64,000 bases of DNA, from contig JACPYX010000018.1 of NCBI GenBank assembly GCA_016195815.1, positions 186,001-250,000 on the forward strand. The letters are read 5' to 3'. A program made the translations under genes and the position numbers. The notes below the pieces were generated by a model. It had not been told where the DNA came from and made no database searches. It was given only the letters and a program-made list of their open reading frames with translations. The DNA comes from Chloroflexota bacterium. Lineage in GTDB: Bacteria > Chloroflexota > Anaerolineae > Anaerolineales > Villigracilaceae. Numbering within the stretch: the first letter of the stretch is position 1; the number at the start of each line of letters is the position of its first letter. Below are positions 9,833-18,142 of this stretch, piece after piece.

Positions 9833-10066
9833 TTATTTATCTGCCAGTTTCTTGCGAGCATCCGCGCCTTTGAGCGGATATCCCATCGCAAAACCGATCA
9901 GGCAAAAGTCGAATATGCCGCCTGAGATGGGAATGAGCGCCACCACCGTCAAAATTGTGCCGAGCGTTCCATGCACAACGAATTGTCCCAGACTCATGAT
10001 TGTGAGACCCAGCACGATGCGCGCGCCGCGCCCTGTTCCACTGGTCATAAATTTTATGAATTGCAT
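9833..10066 (-). CDS. DUF2892 (YgaP-like) small membrane protein
   Basis: 77 residues, two transmembrane helices (MSLGQFVVHGTLGTILTVVA and PISGGIFDFCLIGFAMGYPL), matching the DUF2892 family found alone or at the end of YgaP-type rhodaneses. The ATG at 10066 has AAAGGAG at good spacing. There is no rhodanese domain here. The function of the family is unsettled. Confidence 0.8.
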   Translation of the reverse strand: MQFIKFMTSGTGRGARIVLGLTIMSLGQFVVHGTLGTILTVVALIPISGGIFDFCLIGFAMGYPLKGADARKKLADK

Positions 10067-10113
10067 TTTGTTCTCCTTTGATTGAGATTTCAATTTAATA
10101 TGAAGGAATATGC

Positions 10114-10518
10114 CTACTTTAATGTGTGGATGTGGGAAATAACCTGCCAGATCTGTTCATCCGTCAATACACCTTTCCATCCAACCATCGCAGTACCTTG
10201 CCGCCCCGTGGAAATGCACCAGAACAAATAGTCATCTCCAGCAACTTTAACCAACTCTGGTAAATTTTTAGGAGCAGGATCGAGAGCTGCGCCCGCAGGT
10301 CCATCCCCGTGTCCCTGCGGACCGTGACAAGCGGTGCAGTTTGTGTCGAATAAGTCTGCTCCCATGTTTGCGGCATCGGATCCCAACGGATTGGTTTTAC
10401 CCGCATACTCAACTGGGACAGGCGCCAGGGTGGTGGTTGATTCTGTACTTTCACTGCCGCCGCAAGATGCAAGAGTCAATGCGACCAGGGCAAATGCAAT
10501 AAATATTATTTTTTTCAT
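10114..10518 (-). CDS. lipoprotein cytochrome c (class I)
   Basis: Periplasmic-side electron carrier. The signal peptide ends in the lipobox LASC (Cys19), followed by a Ser/Thr-rich spacer. One heme site CTACH is seen at residues 61-65 (NCTACHGPQGHGDGPAG), with a Met ligand in GTAMVGW. At 134 residues it is the size of a mono-heme SorB/cbb3-CcoP-like cytochrome. It lies 13 bases after a polytopic membrane protein gene and is probably its redox partner. Confidence 0.9.
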   Translation of the reverse strand: MKKIIFIAFALVALTLASCGGSESTESTTTLAPVPVEYAGKTNPLGSDAANMGADLFDTNCTACHGPQGHGDGPAGAALDPAPKNLPELVKVAGDDYLFWCISTGRQGTAMVGWKGVLTDEQIWQVISHIHTLK

Positions 10519-10530
10519 TAACTGCTCCCG

Positions 10531-11709
10531 CTAAGCCAACTCATGGTTTTGCAAACCCGTCCGCGTGATCTCGATAAGTTCTTGCAATGGATGGATCAAG
10601 GCGATGGCGTACATTGCGAATCCGATTCCATACAACACGCCTCTTGCAGGGACGATGAAGATGCTCACCCACACAAGCAGACTCCCCACTGTCGCAGAGG
10701 CGAGACTCAGCCAGCTTCCGCCGAGTTGTGGATGCTCCTCCTTAAGGAAGTATTTGCGGGCAATGTATGGGATGAAGGCAATGCCAAATTGCAGCACCCA
10801 GCCATAAATCAAAGCCTGAGGCGCAATGGATTCAATCGCTCTGCCGTCTAAAAATCCAAGCAAAATGAATGGCGCAACCAGGATCGGTGCGGTAATCCAG
10901 GCGTAGGAGGAAACCAAATGCCATGCGCCTACGCTGTTCAACTTGTTGCTTTCTTTGAAGGCGCGAATCATCAAGACCACCAACCAGATCGTTGAACTCA
11001 AATGCAGGATTAAACCTGAAACGGTGGGAGGCAGACTGCCGCCCAGCCACGGACCCAATACGAGACCGAATGCGCCGAGGGTCATACCCCAGTAAATGAG
11101 CGAAACATTTTTTGTGCTGCTAAGCAGACGCCCCGTGATCATCGGCACAAAATCCACGAGTAAGCCTGCGAAGACGAGCGACATGAAGCCCCATGAGTTG
11201 GCGTGGATGTGCGCTTCGAGCGGCACTTTGATATATAATGCCGCGCTCCAGTTTAGATATATGCCTGTGCCAATGATGATGCCGACCAGTAAATAGAACA
11301 TACCCGTGATGTAGAACTTTAGGCTTTCGGGCGCATCGCCTCCGCGCACATTCCATAGTTGAATGAGCAGCAGTACTGCAGAGATGAAAATAAGCATGCC
11401 GCCCGTCAAGATCATTGGTTGATTAACGCCCGCGAAGCCCGCCACAAGAGCGACAAAGCCGACGTTGAGGGTCAGCCAAATGTCCCAGCGCATGGCAGGG
11501 CGTGGTTTTTTGGAAAGCGCCGCGACCAGCAACGGCAGTAATCCGAAGATGACCTGCGAGAGAATCCCCAATGTGATGAAATGCACGCGCACCCAACGCA
11601 ATGCGGGAAACGCGCTGATGAGATTGATGCTGACCAATGAAGCATCCGCCGCGGCAAGGAATGCCACGAAGGTGAAAAGCAAAGTTGTGAGTAAATATGG
11701 GATGGGCAT
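10531..11709 (-). CDS. polytopic membrane protein with conserved His motifs, NnrS / heme-copper-oxidase-like
   Basis: 392 residues, about 12 transmembrane helices. Two related histidine motifs occur: RVHFITLGILSQVIFGLLPL early and EAHIHANSWGFMSLVFAGLL in the middle, which look like heme- or metal-binding helices of cbb3-type subunit I or NnrS-like proteins. The same motif type (His, then GW/GF, Q, G, P) occurs in the two 4-TM proteins at 15.4-16.2 kb. The ATG at 11709 has AAGGAG upstream. The cytochrome c next door suggests a membrane redox function, perhaps nitric-oxide related (inference). It lacks the complete ligand set I would expect of a true oxidase. Confidence 0.6.
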   Translation of the reverse strand: MPIPYLLTTLLFTFVAFLAAADASLVSINLISAFPALRWVRVHFITLGILSQVIFGLLPLLVAALSKKPRPAMRWDIWLTLNVGFVALVAGFAGVNQPMILTGGMLIFISAVLLLIQLWNVRGGDAPESLKFYITGMFYLLVGIIIGTGIYLNWSAALYIKVPLEAHIHANSWGFMSLVFAGLLVDFVPMITGRLLSSTKNVSLIYWGMTLGAFGLVLGPWLGGSLPPTVSGLILHLSSTIWLVVLMIRAFKESNKLNSVGAWHLVSSYAWITAPILVAPFILLGFLDGRAIESIAPQALIYGWVLQFGIAFIPYIARKYFLKEEHPQLGGSWLSLASATVGSLLVWVSIFIVPARGVLYGIGFAMYAIALIHPLQELIEITRTGLQNHELA

Positions 11710-11710
11710 T

Positions 11711-12034
11711 TTATTTTTCTCCTTTTGAGCCGAGAAATACAACGCGCGTTCTGGCGTTTATGCCGCGCTTCACGCCGCTCGGCACAACAATCGTTACACC
11801 AGGTTTGATCTCAAAGGCTTCATCGCCAACAGTCATCAAGCCTGTGCCTTCGAGAAAATGATACATCGCCGCCTCCGCAGGGTGAACAGGGATTTGTCCG
11901 CCTGCCTCCAACCCCACGACCAACGCCTTGAAATTCGGCGTGTCAAGCAGAAATTGCGGCTTGGGACCTTCCGACGAAAAGACGGCTTTTGCTTTTGTAT
12001 CCGTGAAATAGATTTGTGCAGTTGTGTCAGACAT
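11711..12034 (-). CDS. cupin-domain protein
   Basis: 107-residue single cupin beta-barrel. The first motif is HPAEAAMYHFLEGTG and the second is around IKPGVTIVVPSGVKRGINA. The upstream open frame to 12232 is not used: AAAAAGGAG lies directly before the ATG at 12034, and the region above it is a decayed crp fragment. It is separated by one base from the polytopic membrane protein gene, so it belongs to that operon. It differs from the two paralogous cupins at 22.0 and 35.2 kb. Confidence 0.85.
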   Translation of the reverse strand: MSDTTAQIYFTDTKAKAVFSSEGPKPQFLLDTPNFKALVVGLEAGGQIPVHPAEAAMYHFLEGTGLMTVGDEAFEIKPGVTIVVPSGVKRGINARTRVVFLGSKGEK

Positions 12035-12077
12035 GTGGACTCCTTTTTGAATATGCCTGACTTTAACCTTTTTTCCT

Positions 12078-12211
12078 GCTTCCCGCCCCGACTTTTGTCG
12101 GGTTTCTGAACCCAATCTTTCTCCGCCCCGATTCATTGCCGCTCTGCCAAGCCCGTGCGATTCAAAATATGGATTTGGTGCCTGTCCATTTCGATCAGTC
12201 CCGCCTTCGTC
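12078..12211 (-). pseudogene. decayed copy of the 3' end of the Crp/Fnr gene at 14.7 kb
   Basis: On the minus strand this reads TKAGLIEMDRHQIHIL, then NRTGLAERQ and a stop at 12133-12135; the intact gene at 14,687 ends TKAGLIEMDRHQIHIL, then DRAGLAERARLGGD. Homology continues beyond the stop through the hairpin CCCGACTTTTGTCGGG, so a segment of about 130 bases carrying the gene end and its flank was duplicated. Nothing of the sensory domain remains. Confidence 0.85.
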
Positions 12212-12416
12212 TAAATGGGCGTCCCATTCCAAATATAAATATGAAAAGGAGCATTACACAAACCCATTAACCAAATAATCTCCATTACAATAAGTCTGTA
12301 TCCATAATGTGTCAGCTCACCTTATTGATTAAAATCGGCTGATAAAATTACAGAACATCCTCAGAGCAGCCGAATCTTGAAATTGAATTTTTATGAATAC
12401 AAATAATGGATAAAGC

Positions 12417-14594
12417 ATGAATCGCAAACAACATAGTCGCACAATCGTTTCCCGTGATCCGGGATTGGCTGTGCTTGATAAACTAATTTCGACGACGCAT
12501 ACATGGATCGACACACAGGCTGTCTTATCCACGGCATTGAAGCAAACTGCAAAACTAGCTGCATCTGATGGGGCTGAATGCCATCTGGTTAATCCGTCTG
12601 GCGAATTGCAACTGACAGCACAGTACAACATGGACCCTGATTTCATGTCCGGCTCCTTGGATATTCGTTTCCCCGCTGGAACGGGCATTCCCGGTCTGGC
12701 ACATGCAAGCCAAAGAGCTTTCTTAATCCCTGATATTGAATCCGAAGAACATTATCAACGGCAAATTCTGGCGAAACAAGCGGGTTACCACTCGCTGATC
12801 TGTATCCCGCTTTCCGGCATGGATTCACTTCTGGGAACAGTTATGCTGTATTTTAGGAAAAGGAGTCAGCCATCTGATGGTCTGCTAGGGACCTTAACTA
12901 CTGTTGGCAAACAACTGGGCATTGCAATTGAGCGGGCGCTCCTCTTTCAGCAAACCACAGAACAGTTAAAAGAATTGCAGATTTTACAAACCGTGGCAAA
13001 TGCATTGAATCGTTCCGCCAATATTCAAGAAGCACTGGAACGAAGTTTGGAAGCGGTCATCACGGCAATGAACATGCGGTGTGGCTGGGTGGTATTGTTG
13101 GACGGCTTCCGAAAAAATCGACTGGCAGCCTCCTATAACCTGCCGCCTGAATTAAATCCCGCCGACTGGTCCGCCATGCAGACCCCGTGTCGTTGCATTG
13201 AGTTGTTACAACTTGGAAAACTGGATGCGGCGATCAAAATTGTTGAGTGCCAACAGTTGAAAAGAGTGACGAGTCCCGATTACCCATACCATTCCCACGC
13301 CAGTATCCCCGTTCGTGCCGGAACCGTGCTTTTGGGGAACCTCAATCTTGTGCCTTCATCTGGTTCTGCTATCACGGTCGAGAATTATCGATTATTCAAT
13401 TCCATCGGCGATCAGATTGGCGTGGCGATTGAGCGTGCCCGCTTATATGAGCAGGCAAGGGAACAGCACAGTCACGAACAACAAATCCTGCTCGGGCATG
13501 GACAGATGCTATTGGGGGAACGCAACCTGCAAACCATCGCAGACCAAACCATGAAGGTGGTAGCTGATGTGTTACAGGTCGAATACGCCGTGCTGGCTTT
13601 GGTTGCCCCAGGCGGCAAAATGTATTCCATCAAAACTGGTTTGGGCTTTCCATCCGAAAAAATACGGGAGACTGTTGATGTTCCGATCAGCGGCAATTCT
13701 GCCATATCCCAATCCATCCGTACGAAAACGCCTGTCATTATCCCGGACATTAATCTTGAAAAGCAATTCAAAACAAACTTGACCGATCCAAATGTAAAAC
13801 TGATGTCATCATTGGTTGTCCCAATGTTGATGGGTGAAGAAGCGCTTGGTGGCATCATGGTGTATTCGCAATTCGCCCGTCAATGGAACGAGGATGAGAT
13901 TCGTCTACTCTCCCTGCTCGCCAACCAGACAGCCATTGCAATTGAGAATACCCGCTTGTTCAAAGCTGAACACACTATCCGCAAGCGTGCCGAGTCATTG
14001 CATTTGCAAACAATACAACAAGCTCAGGATCTTACCCTTGCTTACGATGCGACCATCGAAGGCTGGTCACGCGCACTTGACTTGCGCGATAAAGAGACCG
14101 AAGAACATACTCTGCGCGTTACCAACCTGACCTTGCAACTGGCACAAGCCGTTGGAGTCAGCGACTCAGAATTAATACATATACGCCGCGGCGCATTGCT
14201 CCATGATATTGGAAAGATGGGCATCTCCGATGATGTTCTGCATAAATCAGGAGAGTTAAGTGATGAGGAGTGGACGATGATGCGCCGTCACCCGCAACTC
14301 GCCTACGAGATGCTGTCTCCCATTGCCTATTTACTGCCTGCGCTGGATATTCCATATTGTCATCATGAAAAATGGGACGGCAGCGGTTACCCGCGTGGAC
14401 TAAAGGGAGAGGAAATTCCACTGGCGGCGCGTATCTTTTCCATAGTGGATGTCTTTGACGCGCTGACAAGTGATCGTCCCTATCGCCCTGCATGGACGAT
14501 GAAAAAAGCCGTAGCGTATATCCGCCAACAGGCTGGCTTGTACTTTGATCCGAAAATTGTGAACGTCTTTATAGAATTGATCAGGAAGAAATAA
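12417..14594 (+). CDS. GAF-domain HD-GYP phosphohydrolase (probable cyclic-di-GMP phosphodiesterase)
   Basis: 725 residues with three GAF-type sensory domains (roughly 30-165, 195-330 and 365-515) and a C-terminal HD-GYP domain (about 540-720). The catalytic signatures HDIGKMG (from His596) and GSGYP (657-659), plus HHEKWDG and DVFDALTSDRPYRP, are intact. No transmembrane segment is seen, so it is cytoplasmic. GAF domains can bind heme, nucleotides or NO-sensitive centres; the ligand here is unknown. It stands alone on the plus strand between two minus-strand nitrogen-oxide gene sets. Confidence 0.93.
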   Translation: MNRKQHSRTIVSRDPGLAVLDKLISTTHTWIDTQAVLSTALKQTAKLAASDGAECHLVNPSGELQLTAQYNMDPDFMSGSLDIRFPAGTGIPGLAHASQRAFLIPDIESEEHYQRQILAKQAGYHSLICIPLSGMDSLLGTVMLYFRKRSQPSDGLLGTLTTVGKQLGIAIERALLFQQTTEQLKELQILQTVANALNRSANIQEALERSLEAVITAMNMRCGWVVLLDGFRKNRLAASYNLPPELNPADWSAMQTPCRCIELLQLGKLDAAIKIVECQQLKRVTSPDYPYHSHASIPVRAGTVLLGNLNLVPSSGSAITVENYRLFNSIGDQIGVAIERARLYEQAREQHSHEQQILLGHGQMLLGERNLQTIADQTMKVVADVLQVEYAVLALVAPGGKMYSIKTGLGFPSEKIRETVDVPISGNSAISQSIRTKTPVIIPDINLEKQFKTNLTDPNVKLMSSLVVPMLMGEEALGGIMVYSQFARQWNEDEIRLLSLLANQTAIAIENTRLFKAEHTIRKRAESLHLQTIQQAQDLTLAYDATIEGWSRALDLRDKETEEHTLRVTNLTLQLAQAVGVSDSELIHIRRGALLHDIGKMGISDDVLHKSGELSDEEWTMMRRHPQLAYEMLSPIAYLLPALDIPYCHHEKWDGSGYPRGLKGEEIPLAARIFSIVDVFDALTSDRPYRPAWTMKKAVAYIRQQAGLYFDPKIVNVFIELIRKK

Positions 14595-14652
14595 ATGACG
14601 GACTGCTCTTTGCCTGAAGCAACCAGAGCGAATTAACCGCCTTCCGCTTCCC

Positions 14653-14675
14653 GCCCCGACTTTTGTCGGGTTTTT
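14653..14675 (+). terminator. terminator after the HD-GYP gene
   Basis: Hairpin CCCGACTTTTGTCGGG followed by TTTTT on the plus strand. The same hairpin is found in the duplicated fragment at about 12,095. Confidence 0.65.
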
Positions 14676-14686
14676 GACTCCAATCT

Positions 14687-15385
14687 TTAATCGCCCCCAA
14701 GCCTTGCCCGCTCCGCCAAGCCCGCGCGATCCAGAATATGGATTTGGTGCCTGTCCATTTCGATCAAGCCTGCCTTCGTCAACTCACGAATGACACGGCT
14801 TAACACGTCTGGTACGGTGCCGAGGTGCGATGCCATTTCTGTTTGATTCGTCCAGCGGCGACGTTCGATCACGTCCCCTTCGGCTTGCTCCAACAAAAGT
14901 TTCGCAAACCGCGCTTCGACCGTCTTCAGCGACAAATCCGCCGCAAGCGTGACCAGATTGATGATCTTATCGGACATGTTTTCGATGATCTGAAATGCCG
15001 TTCGTGGATGCGCCAGCATGATCTCCTCCAGTGCGTGGCGCGGCAAGAGCCAGATTCCTGATTCCTCCAATGCAACCGCCGTTGCAGGGTTGGGACGCCC
15101 AGCAAACACACCCACTTCATTGAATATCTCGCCCGTATCCAGAAAACGCAAAACTTGTTCGCGTCCATCGGGTGAAGTCTTCAATACTTTCAATGAGCCA
15201 TATTGTAGATAATATAAATTCGTTTCGGTATCCCCCTCCCAAAATACAACAGCATTGGGTGGAAACACCTTCCATGCTGCGCTCTCTGCCAGAGTGACCA
15301 GAGTCTCATGATCGAGTCCGCATAGGAATTCAAAGTTTTGTAATCGGTTTAAGAGAATTTCGGTTTGCATCATAGCTCCGATCAT
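14687..15385 (-). CDS. Crp/Fnr-family transcription regulator
   Basis: 232 residues: a cyclic-nucleotide-type sensory domain (about 10-130), a long dimer helix and a C-terminal winged helix (WTNQTEMASHLGTVPDVLSRVIRELTKAG split over about 170-215). It lacks the N-terminal Cys cluster of oxygen-sensing FNR (one Cys only, in FLCGLD), so a DNR-like NO/heme sensor or a ligand-free regulator is more likely; this is inference. The start at 15385 overlaps the preceding stop (ATGA); a second candidate is ATG-ATG at 15373/15370 after GGAG. It is the last gene of the NnrS-like minus-strand operon. Confidence 0.88.
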   Translation of the reverse strand: MIGAMMQTEILLNRLQNFEFLCGLDHETLVTLAESAAWKVFPPNAVVFWEGDTETNLYYLQYGSLKVLKTSPDGREQVLRFLDTGEIFNEVGVFAGRPNPATAVALEESGIWLLPRHALEEIMLAHPRTAFQIIENMSDKIINLVTLAADLSLKTVEARFAKLLLEQAEGDVIERRRWTNQTEMASHLGTVPDVLSRVIRELTKAGLIEMDRHQIHILDRAGLAERARLGGD

Positions 15386-15786
15386 ACTTCTAATGGTTTG
15401 ACTCTTCGCCAAGATGTCATAATAAACAGCAGGATAGCGGAAGTTTCCAGAATGCGCCCTGTCAAAGAAAGCCAATTCGCGCCAATCAACGGTTGTATCG
15501 CGACCATCACAATTCCTGCGTTTAAAAGAAACAGTGCGCCCCGTACATAATTAACATTTCCGCGAGATGGGCTTGATCTGAAGCGCGGCAGAATCCAAAA
15601 CGCTACGCCCATTGCCAGTTGCACAACCCAGCCGAGGAGCAGAAATTCCATGTGAGCGGGTAACAGGCTCCAAGTCCAGGGTGCGAACGGGATTCCCTTG
15701 TTCGCGAGGATGAGTCCGCCGAAGGTTAATCCCAAAAAGAGATGGATCAATGAACAACGCACAAACCAGACACTCAAGCGCGGCAT
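15382..15786 (-). CDS. 4-TM membrane protein with His-GW-Q motif (paralogue A)
   Basis: 134 residues, four predicted helices. The motif PAHMEFLLLGWVVQLAMGVA followed by FWILPRF is closely similar to that in the next gene upstream (IHLLVFGWLTQLIFGVVYWMFP), so the two are tandem paralogues. The His could ligate heme or metal. It resembles half of a cbb3-subunit-I-like or NnrS-like unit. It overlaps the crp gene by four bases and abuts the paralogue. No function is established. Confidence 0.7.
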   Translation of the reverse strand: MPRLSVWFVRCSLIHLFLGLTFGGLILANKGIPFAPWTWSLLPAHMEFLLLGWVVQLAMGVAFWILPRFRSSPSRGNVNYVRGALFLLNAGIVMVAIQPLIGANWLSLTGRILETSAILLFIMTSWRRVKPLEV

Positions 15787-16185
15787 TTACTTTTCCTTGA
15801 CCCGCTGCCAGGTATTGGCGATAAATGCAACACCCGCCAGCCATTGCAAAATTGCTGAAAGGACAAGCAGCGTGCCAAACAGGTTGCTTGCATGTGAAGT
15901 TTGAAGCGGTTCAGCGATGGCGCGCAGGATCAAACCGATATTCAATGCGGCATAAGTGATCCAACTTAATGCTTCCCATCCGCGTGGATGTTGATTTGAA
16001 TATTTGGGAAACATCCAGTAAACTACGCCGAATATCAATTGTGTCAACCAGCCGAAGACCAGCAAATGAATATAAACGGGAAAGAAACCGTTCGGCACAC
16101 CCAGGGTCAACAAAATGCCAAGTAGAAGCGCAAGCATAAGATAAACCAGCGCGGTCTTAATTAACATGCGGGTGGGGAGTGGCAT
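15787..16185 (-). CDS. 4-TM membrane protein with His-GW-Q motif (paralogue B)
   Basis: 132 residues, four predicted helices, with YIHLLVFGWLTQLIFGVVYW then MFPKY. It is the tandem paralogue of the gene at 15,382 and ends where that one begins. The two could form a heterodimer equivalent to one eight-helix protein. It starts just downstream of the NnrS-like gene (two-base gap). Function unknown. Confidence 0.7.
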   Translation of the reverse strand: MPLPTRMLIKTALVYLMLALLLGILLTLGVPNGFFPVYIHLLVFGWLTQLIFGVVYWMFPKYSNQHPRGWEALSWITYAALNIGLILRAIAEPLQTSHASNLFGTLLVLSAILQWLAGVAFIANTWQRVKEK

Positions 16186-16187
16186 GA

Positions 16188-17270
16188 TTACTTTCCTGCA
16201 AGACTTTTTCGAATGGATAAAACGGTCATAACGATAAACATCAAAATCGCAACTTCATTTAAAAGTCCGCCCCACATGCGCAGCGTATGCCAGTTTGCAT
16301 AATCTGCGATCACGCGCAATGCAAGCGATGTGTGCAACAAAATCAGTTGGATATAAAAAGCAGGCTGGAAATTGATCGGCACGCCAAGAATGGCAGGGAA
16401 GATGATCGGCGAGTGACCGAAGATCATCGAAATGACAAAGCCAATGAAGACGACATGCAGGATCGCGTCATATCTTGGACCTGCAACCTGCGCGCCAAAG
16501 ACGAGGCTTAATACGCCGCCGACGCCGAGCCAGGTCAGCCCAAGCGCCAGGCACCACGCAATGTAACGTGTCAGCGGAAGTTTATGTTTGAGGTTTCGCC
16601 ATGCAAGATCGTTCCGCACCGACCACAGCGACAGAAAAAGCAGAGCCGCGCCGTTCAAGCGCCAGCCAATCTGCGGATTGAAAATGGAAATGAATATACC
16701 CGCCAAAAAGATGACAACCATTGCCCCGAATTGAAGTTGGCTATTACGCGATGGACGCAGAACGCGGCTCAACTCCAAGCGTTCGCCAGTGATGGTGAGA
16801 ATCAAAAATGCCTGCCAAAAGAAAACTACCTGGAAGATCTGCCATCCAAATAACCAGAGCAGGTTGCCTGTGAACCACGCCAGCATACCGAGCAGCATGG
16901 TGAAGGTGTGTAGTGCAAACTCGCGGCGCGTCATCTCTATCAAGATCGCGACTCCGCCCAGGCTTGCAAGTGTAAGTAGAAAAGGTCCGAGGGGCAGAGT
17001 CGGGCTCAGTAACGTGACCAGCCATCCCAGTCCTGCAAGAAGCGGAGAAAGGTACATCCATTTTTGTCTCATTGCCACCGCCCGTTCGAGCGGTATCAAA
17101 ACCCCCAAAAATCCTGAGATCATTAGGGGACCGTGTAACAACGCAAGTGAAGGAGTCAATGCGGGTAGTTGCCATCCGATCCGCATTAAGCCAGCCCAGA
17201 GCGCGGCGAGCAATGCGAGAATGGCAAGAAAGAGAAATGGCAGCGGAAAGCGGTTGGGAAATGATTTCAT
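16188..17270 (-). CDS. NnrS-like polytopic membrane protein
   Basis: 360 residues and about 12 transmembrane helices. Histidine-containing helices LLHGPLMISGFLGVLIPLER and LHVVFIGFVISMIFGHSPII are in keeping with NnrS, a heme/copper membrane protein that relieves nitrosative stress in denitrifiers. The match is by motif layout, not by a search. It is the first gene of a minus-strand operon with two 4-TM proteins and a Crp/Fnr regulator, which strengthens the NO-related reading. Confidence 0.65.
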   Translation of the reverse strand: MKSFPNRFPLPFLFLAILALLAALWAGLMRIGWQLPALTPSLALLHGPLMISGFLGVLIPLERAVAMRQKWMYLSPLLAGLGWLVTLLSPTLPLGPFLLTLASLGGVAILIEMTRREFALHTFTMLLGMLAWFTGNLLWLFGWQIFQVVFFWQAFLILTITGERLELSRVLRPSRNSQLQFGAMVVIFLAGIFISIFNPQIGWRLNGAALLFLSLWSVRNDLAWRNLKHKLPLTRYIAWCLALGLTWLGVGGVLSLVFGAQVAGPRYDAILHVVFIGFVISMIFGHSPIIFPAILGVPINFQPAFYIQLILLHTSLALRVIADYANWHTLRMWGGLLNEVAILMFIVMTVLSIRKSLAGK

Positions 17271-17366
17271 GGCATCATTCTATCGTTTGTCTCGTAATAA
17301 GTAAACTTTTCGTTTATGGCTGGTTGAGCATTTTGTGTGATAATTCATTGCAGTGGAGAAACATTT

Positions 17367-17681
17367 ATGGAAAAGATAAATACTTGGTATTCCGTAGCAC
17401 TTGGCGATGGGATGTGGTCGCCCACAATATCCGCGCAGATCGAAGAAACATTCCTGCCGTTGTTTGATGAGGCTGGCAAGCCCGTGGATATGGCGGTTTT
17501 CACGCGGAGCGAATCGGAAGGAAGATTACATTGTGAGGTAATAGCTTATTTCTCTCCTGCAGCTGGAGAGGTTGCTGAAGTATTTGATGCGGAACCTTGT
17601 GAAAAACCTTTCCGTGCTGGACTGGGGCTGTTGGCGGGTGACCCGAATTGCTGGGGATTCTTTTTCCCCGAAGCCAAATGA
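17367..17681 (+). CDS. hypothetical protein, about 104 residues
   Basis: Soluble and acidic, with a Cys-containing C-terminal part (EPCEKPFRAGLGLLAGDPNCWGFFFPEAK). I do not recognise the family. The ATG at 17367 is preferred over 17337 because GGAGA precedes it at proper spacing. It is divergent from the NnrS-like gene, with about 100 bases between them, so the two may share control sequences. Confidence 0.65.
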   Translation: MEKINTWYSVALGDGMWSPTISAQIEETFLPLFDEAGKPVDMAVFTRSESEGRLHCEVIAYFSPAAGEVAEVFDAEPCEKPFRAGLGLLAGDPNCWGFFFPEAK

Positions 17682-17738
17682 AATCAGATGTTTTCTTTTA
17701 TTTCCGCATATCCTTGAACTGAATAATGCGAGTTCTAT

Positions 17739-18101
17739 ATGAAAATCAAAGCCGTGAATACGATCTTATACTGCAAAAAATGGGGTGAAACAGTTGCATT
17801 TTATAAAGATGGATTGAAGTTGCTTGTCATTTCCTCCAATGATTGGTTCGTGGAATTCAAACTCAACGAAAGATCCCGATTGAGCGTTGCTAACGCTGCT
17901 CGAACATCCATTGACAGCGGCGCTGGAAAGGGAATCACGATCAGTCTCCAGGTGGACGATATAGAACAATTGCAGGCAGAATTATTGGAAGCACAAATCA
18001 CCTCAACGCCGATCAAGGAAGTATGGGGTTCAAAAGCGATATATATTCACGACCCTGAAGGAAACAGGCTTGAGTTTTGGATGGGGCGGGCAAAGGCTTA
18101 G
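17739..18101 (+). CDS. VOC / glyoxalase-family protein
   Basis: 120 residues with the beta-alpha-beta-beta-beta layout of the vicinal-oxygen-chelate superfamily: it starts KAVNTILYCKKWGETVAFYK and ends IYIHDPEGNRLEFW, the usual second-half metal-site motif (His, Glu). Members include glyoxalase I, fosfomycin-resistance enzymes and antibiotic-binding proteins; the substrate cannot be told. Confidence 0.85.
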   Translation: MKIKAVNTILYCKKWGETVAFYKDGLKLLVISSNDWFVEFKLNERSRLSVANAARTSIDSGAGKGITISLQVDDIEQLQAELLEAQITSTPIKEVWGSKAIYIHDPEGNRLEFWMGRAKA

Positions 18102-18142
18102 TTTGGCAATGTTAAGTTTGATCTCAGAAGAAAGGAGTCCAT

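Noticed and set aside
12325-12338. FNR-box-like TTGAT-TAAA-ATCGG before the HD-GYP gene
   Set aside because: The second half-site matches only three of five bases and no promoter is placed around it.
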